DNA of 50,216 nucleotides from Oscillospiraceae bacterium (GTDB taxonomy: Bacteria > Bacillota > Clostridia > Saccharofermentanales > Saccharofermentanaceae). The stretch is taken from positions 1-50,216 of the forward strand of contig CADAIP010000018.1 of assembly GCA_902787975.1 (NCBI GenBank), written 5' to 3'. Numbering within the stretch: position 1 is the stretch's first letter; every line of letters begins with the position of its first letter. Both the position numbers and the translations under genes were made by a program. The notes under the pieces were generated by a model, which was not told where the DNA came from, did no database searches, and was given only the letters and a program-made list of their open reading frames with translations. This document shows positions 49,313-50,216 of the stretch, piece after piece.

Positions 49313-49879
49313 ATGATTCTTCTTATAGATAACTACGACAGCTTTTCATATAACCTTTACCAGCTGATCGGCGAGATCAATCCCGACATAAAGGTGATCC
49401 GCAATGACGAGATGACAGTAGATGAGATCAGGGCTCTGGCACCTGACCATATCATCCTGTCACCCGGTCCCGGAAGACCGGAAGATGCAGGCATAATCGT
49501 AGACGTTGCTGCATCCATTCACGACATCCCGATCCTCGGCGTATGCCTCGGCCACCAGGCCATCTGCAAAGCATACGGTGCAACCATAACCTATGCCGAG
49601 CACCTGATGCACGGCAAACAGTCTGATGTCGGACTTTATTCTTATTGTCCGGTGTTCAGGGGAATAGGCGACCGCACAAAGGTTGCGCGCTACCACTCAC
49701 TTGCTGCTGACAGGGAGACTATTCCCGAATGCCTCCAGATCACTGCCGTTGCAGATGACGGCGAAGTCATGGCCGTGCAGCACAAGGAGTATCCGATCTA
49801 CGGAGTTCAGTTCCATCCGGAATCCATCCTCACGCCTGAGGGCAAGAAGATGCTTCAGAACTTCCTTTCAAATTGCTGA
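49313..49879 (+). CDS. trpG: Anthranilate synthase component II (glutamine amidotransferase)
   Basis: The 188-residue class I glutamine amidotransferase has the nucleophile Cys in GVCLGHQAI and the His-Glu pair in FHPESILTPEG. LIDNYDSFSYNLYQ is the usual start. It gives ammonia to TrpE. An AGGAGG ribosome site precedes it, 3 bp after trpE. PabA is the alternative name for a dual-use enzyme, but the Trp T-box argues for tryptophan. A terminator follows. Confidence 0.96.
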   Translation: MILLIDNYDSFSYNLYQLIGEINPDIKVIRNDEMTVDEIRALAPDHIILSPGPGRPEDAGIIVDVAASIHDIPILGVCLGHQAICKAYGATITYAEHLMHGKQSDVGLYSYCPVFRGIGDRTKVARYHSLAADRETIPECLQITAVADDGEVMAVQHKEYPIYGVQFHPESILTPEGKKMLQNFLSNC

Positions 49880-49910
49880 TTATCGTGGTGATAACCGTTC
49901 CTTAATGAAC

Positions 49911-49945
49911 AACCCCGGAGCATATAAATGTTCCGGGGTTTTGTT
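49911..49945 (+). terminator. Terminator after trpG
   Basis: AACCCCGGAGCAT and ATGTTCCGGGGTT form a long stem with a short loop, followed by TTGTT. It suggests that the trp transcript consists of trpE and trpG only. Confidence 0.85.
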
Positions 49946-50050
49946 ATTCATTTCTTGGAGACGTGACTCCGTCGAGTACGCGAGGAACGAAGCGTGCGAG
50001 ACAATAAACCACCCGCTATGCGGGTGCGCGACAGAAGTTATACATAGAAG

Positions 50051-50105
50051 TCACCTTTCCCTATAATCGAGGTGTTCAAGCCGAGATTATAGAAAGGAAA
50101 GGTGA
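50051..50105 (+). promoter_or_regulatory. Hairpin sequestering the tnpA ribosome site
   Basis: TCACCTTTCC with CTATAATC (50051-50068) pairs with GATTATAG (50085-50092) and GGAAAGGTGA (50096-50105), leaving a 16-nt loop and a 3-nt bulge. The 3' arm contains the GGAAAGG ribosome site four bases before the tnpA ATG, so the fold would hide it. IS200 is known to use such a hairpin to hold transposase translation low. Confidence 0.75.
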
Positions 50106-50109
50106 CGAA

Positions 50110-50216
50110 ATGGCAAACGCCAATAACAGTTTAGCTCACACAAAATGGATGTGTAAATATCACATAGTGTTCACGCCGAAATACAGGAGAAAGATAATCT
50201 TTAACCAGTATAAGGA
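50110..50216 (+). CDS. tnpA: IS200/IS605 transposase TnpA, N-terminal fragment
   Basis: The 35 codons visible read MANANNSLAHTKWMC, then KYHIVFTPKYRRKIIFNQYK. The HIVFTPKYRRK segment is the conserved beginning of the Y1 HUH transposase, which moves single-stranded DNA. The gene is cut by the window end, so the HUH motif and the catalytic tyrosine are not visible. Confidence 0.85.
   Translation, partial: MANANNSLAHTKWMCKYHIVFTPKYRRKIIFNQYK

Larger units (their letters stand above)
49955..50216 (+). mobile_element. IS200/IS605-family element, left part
   Basis: The region shows the plan of IS200-type elements: a left-end hairpin (CACCCGC-TAT-GCGGGTG, 50010-50026), a second long hairpin over the tnpA ribosome site (50051-50105), and the start of tnpA at 50110. 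The exact left boundary is not certain and is placed just after the trpG terminator. The rest of the element lies beyond the window. No terminal inverted repeats are expected for this family. Confidence 0.75.

Overview
The window looks like a chromosomal segment of an anaerobic, low- to mid-GC Bacillota, most likely class Clostridia. The signs are a tRNA-sensing T-box in front of trpE, FabK as the enoyl-ACP reductase, FabT-type palindromes in front of fabH, the indirect tRNA amidation operon gatCAB, a SufCB-only iron-sulfur assembly pair, many lipoproteins with Thr/Ser-rich linkers, and Shine-Dalgarno-led genes. No species can be named from the sequence alone. There is no rRNA, tRNA or CRISPR array.

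Region 1-7033 is a surface-polysaccharide locus. On the plus strand are the end of a dTDP-glucose 4,6-dehydratase gene, a LicD-family transferase and a GT2 enzyme. They converge on a minus-strand operon (GT4, DUF1919 protein, Wzy-like polymerase, GT2, Wzz/BY-kinase-like protein). Region 7119-11630 (minus) holds a lipoprotein, a Sel1-like protein with an apparently leaderless promoter, and glmS without a visible ribozyme leader. Region 11773-18792 (plus) holds sufCB behind a 17-bp palindrome, a DUF4236 protein, and a 1285-residue cytosolic c-di-GMP protein with a LacI-type sensor domain, a degenerate GGDEF, an intact EAL and a beta-helix-like tail. xth (minus) is then divergent from an asparaginase.

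Region 19640-30753 is the lipid core. The first cassette is ansA, a papain-fold protein, an ACP, a fused active ketosynthase plus catalytically dead ketosynthase (chain-length-factor-like), a ketoreductase and an iron-sulfur flavoprotein. After a regulatory region with two FabT-type operators and an 11-codon leader ORF comes a housekeeping fabH-K-D-G-F-Z operon. The first cassette lacks acyltransferase, dehydratase and enoyl reductase, so it presumably borrows them from the second. This is the best candidate for an undescribed system.

Region 31035-47408 holds a GH3 glucosidase, UDP-galactopyranose mutase, three tandem PrsA/SurA-like lipoproteins that also carry a C-terminal membrane helix and a strongly acidic tail, gatCAB, a CNNM/CorC-type protein, a HAD phosphatase, a fourth PrsA-like protein and a further lipoprotein. 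Region 47482-49945 is a T-box(Trp)-trpE-trpG unit. The window ends inside the left part of an IS200/IS605-type element.

A second point of interest is a structured intergenic repeat built on a 26-bp spacing of inverted arms. It is found between sufB and the DUF4236 gene and again between fabZ and the glucosidase gene, with compensatory base changes between the two copies.
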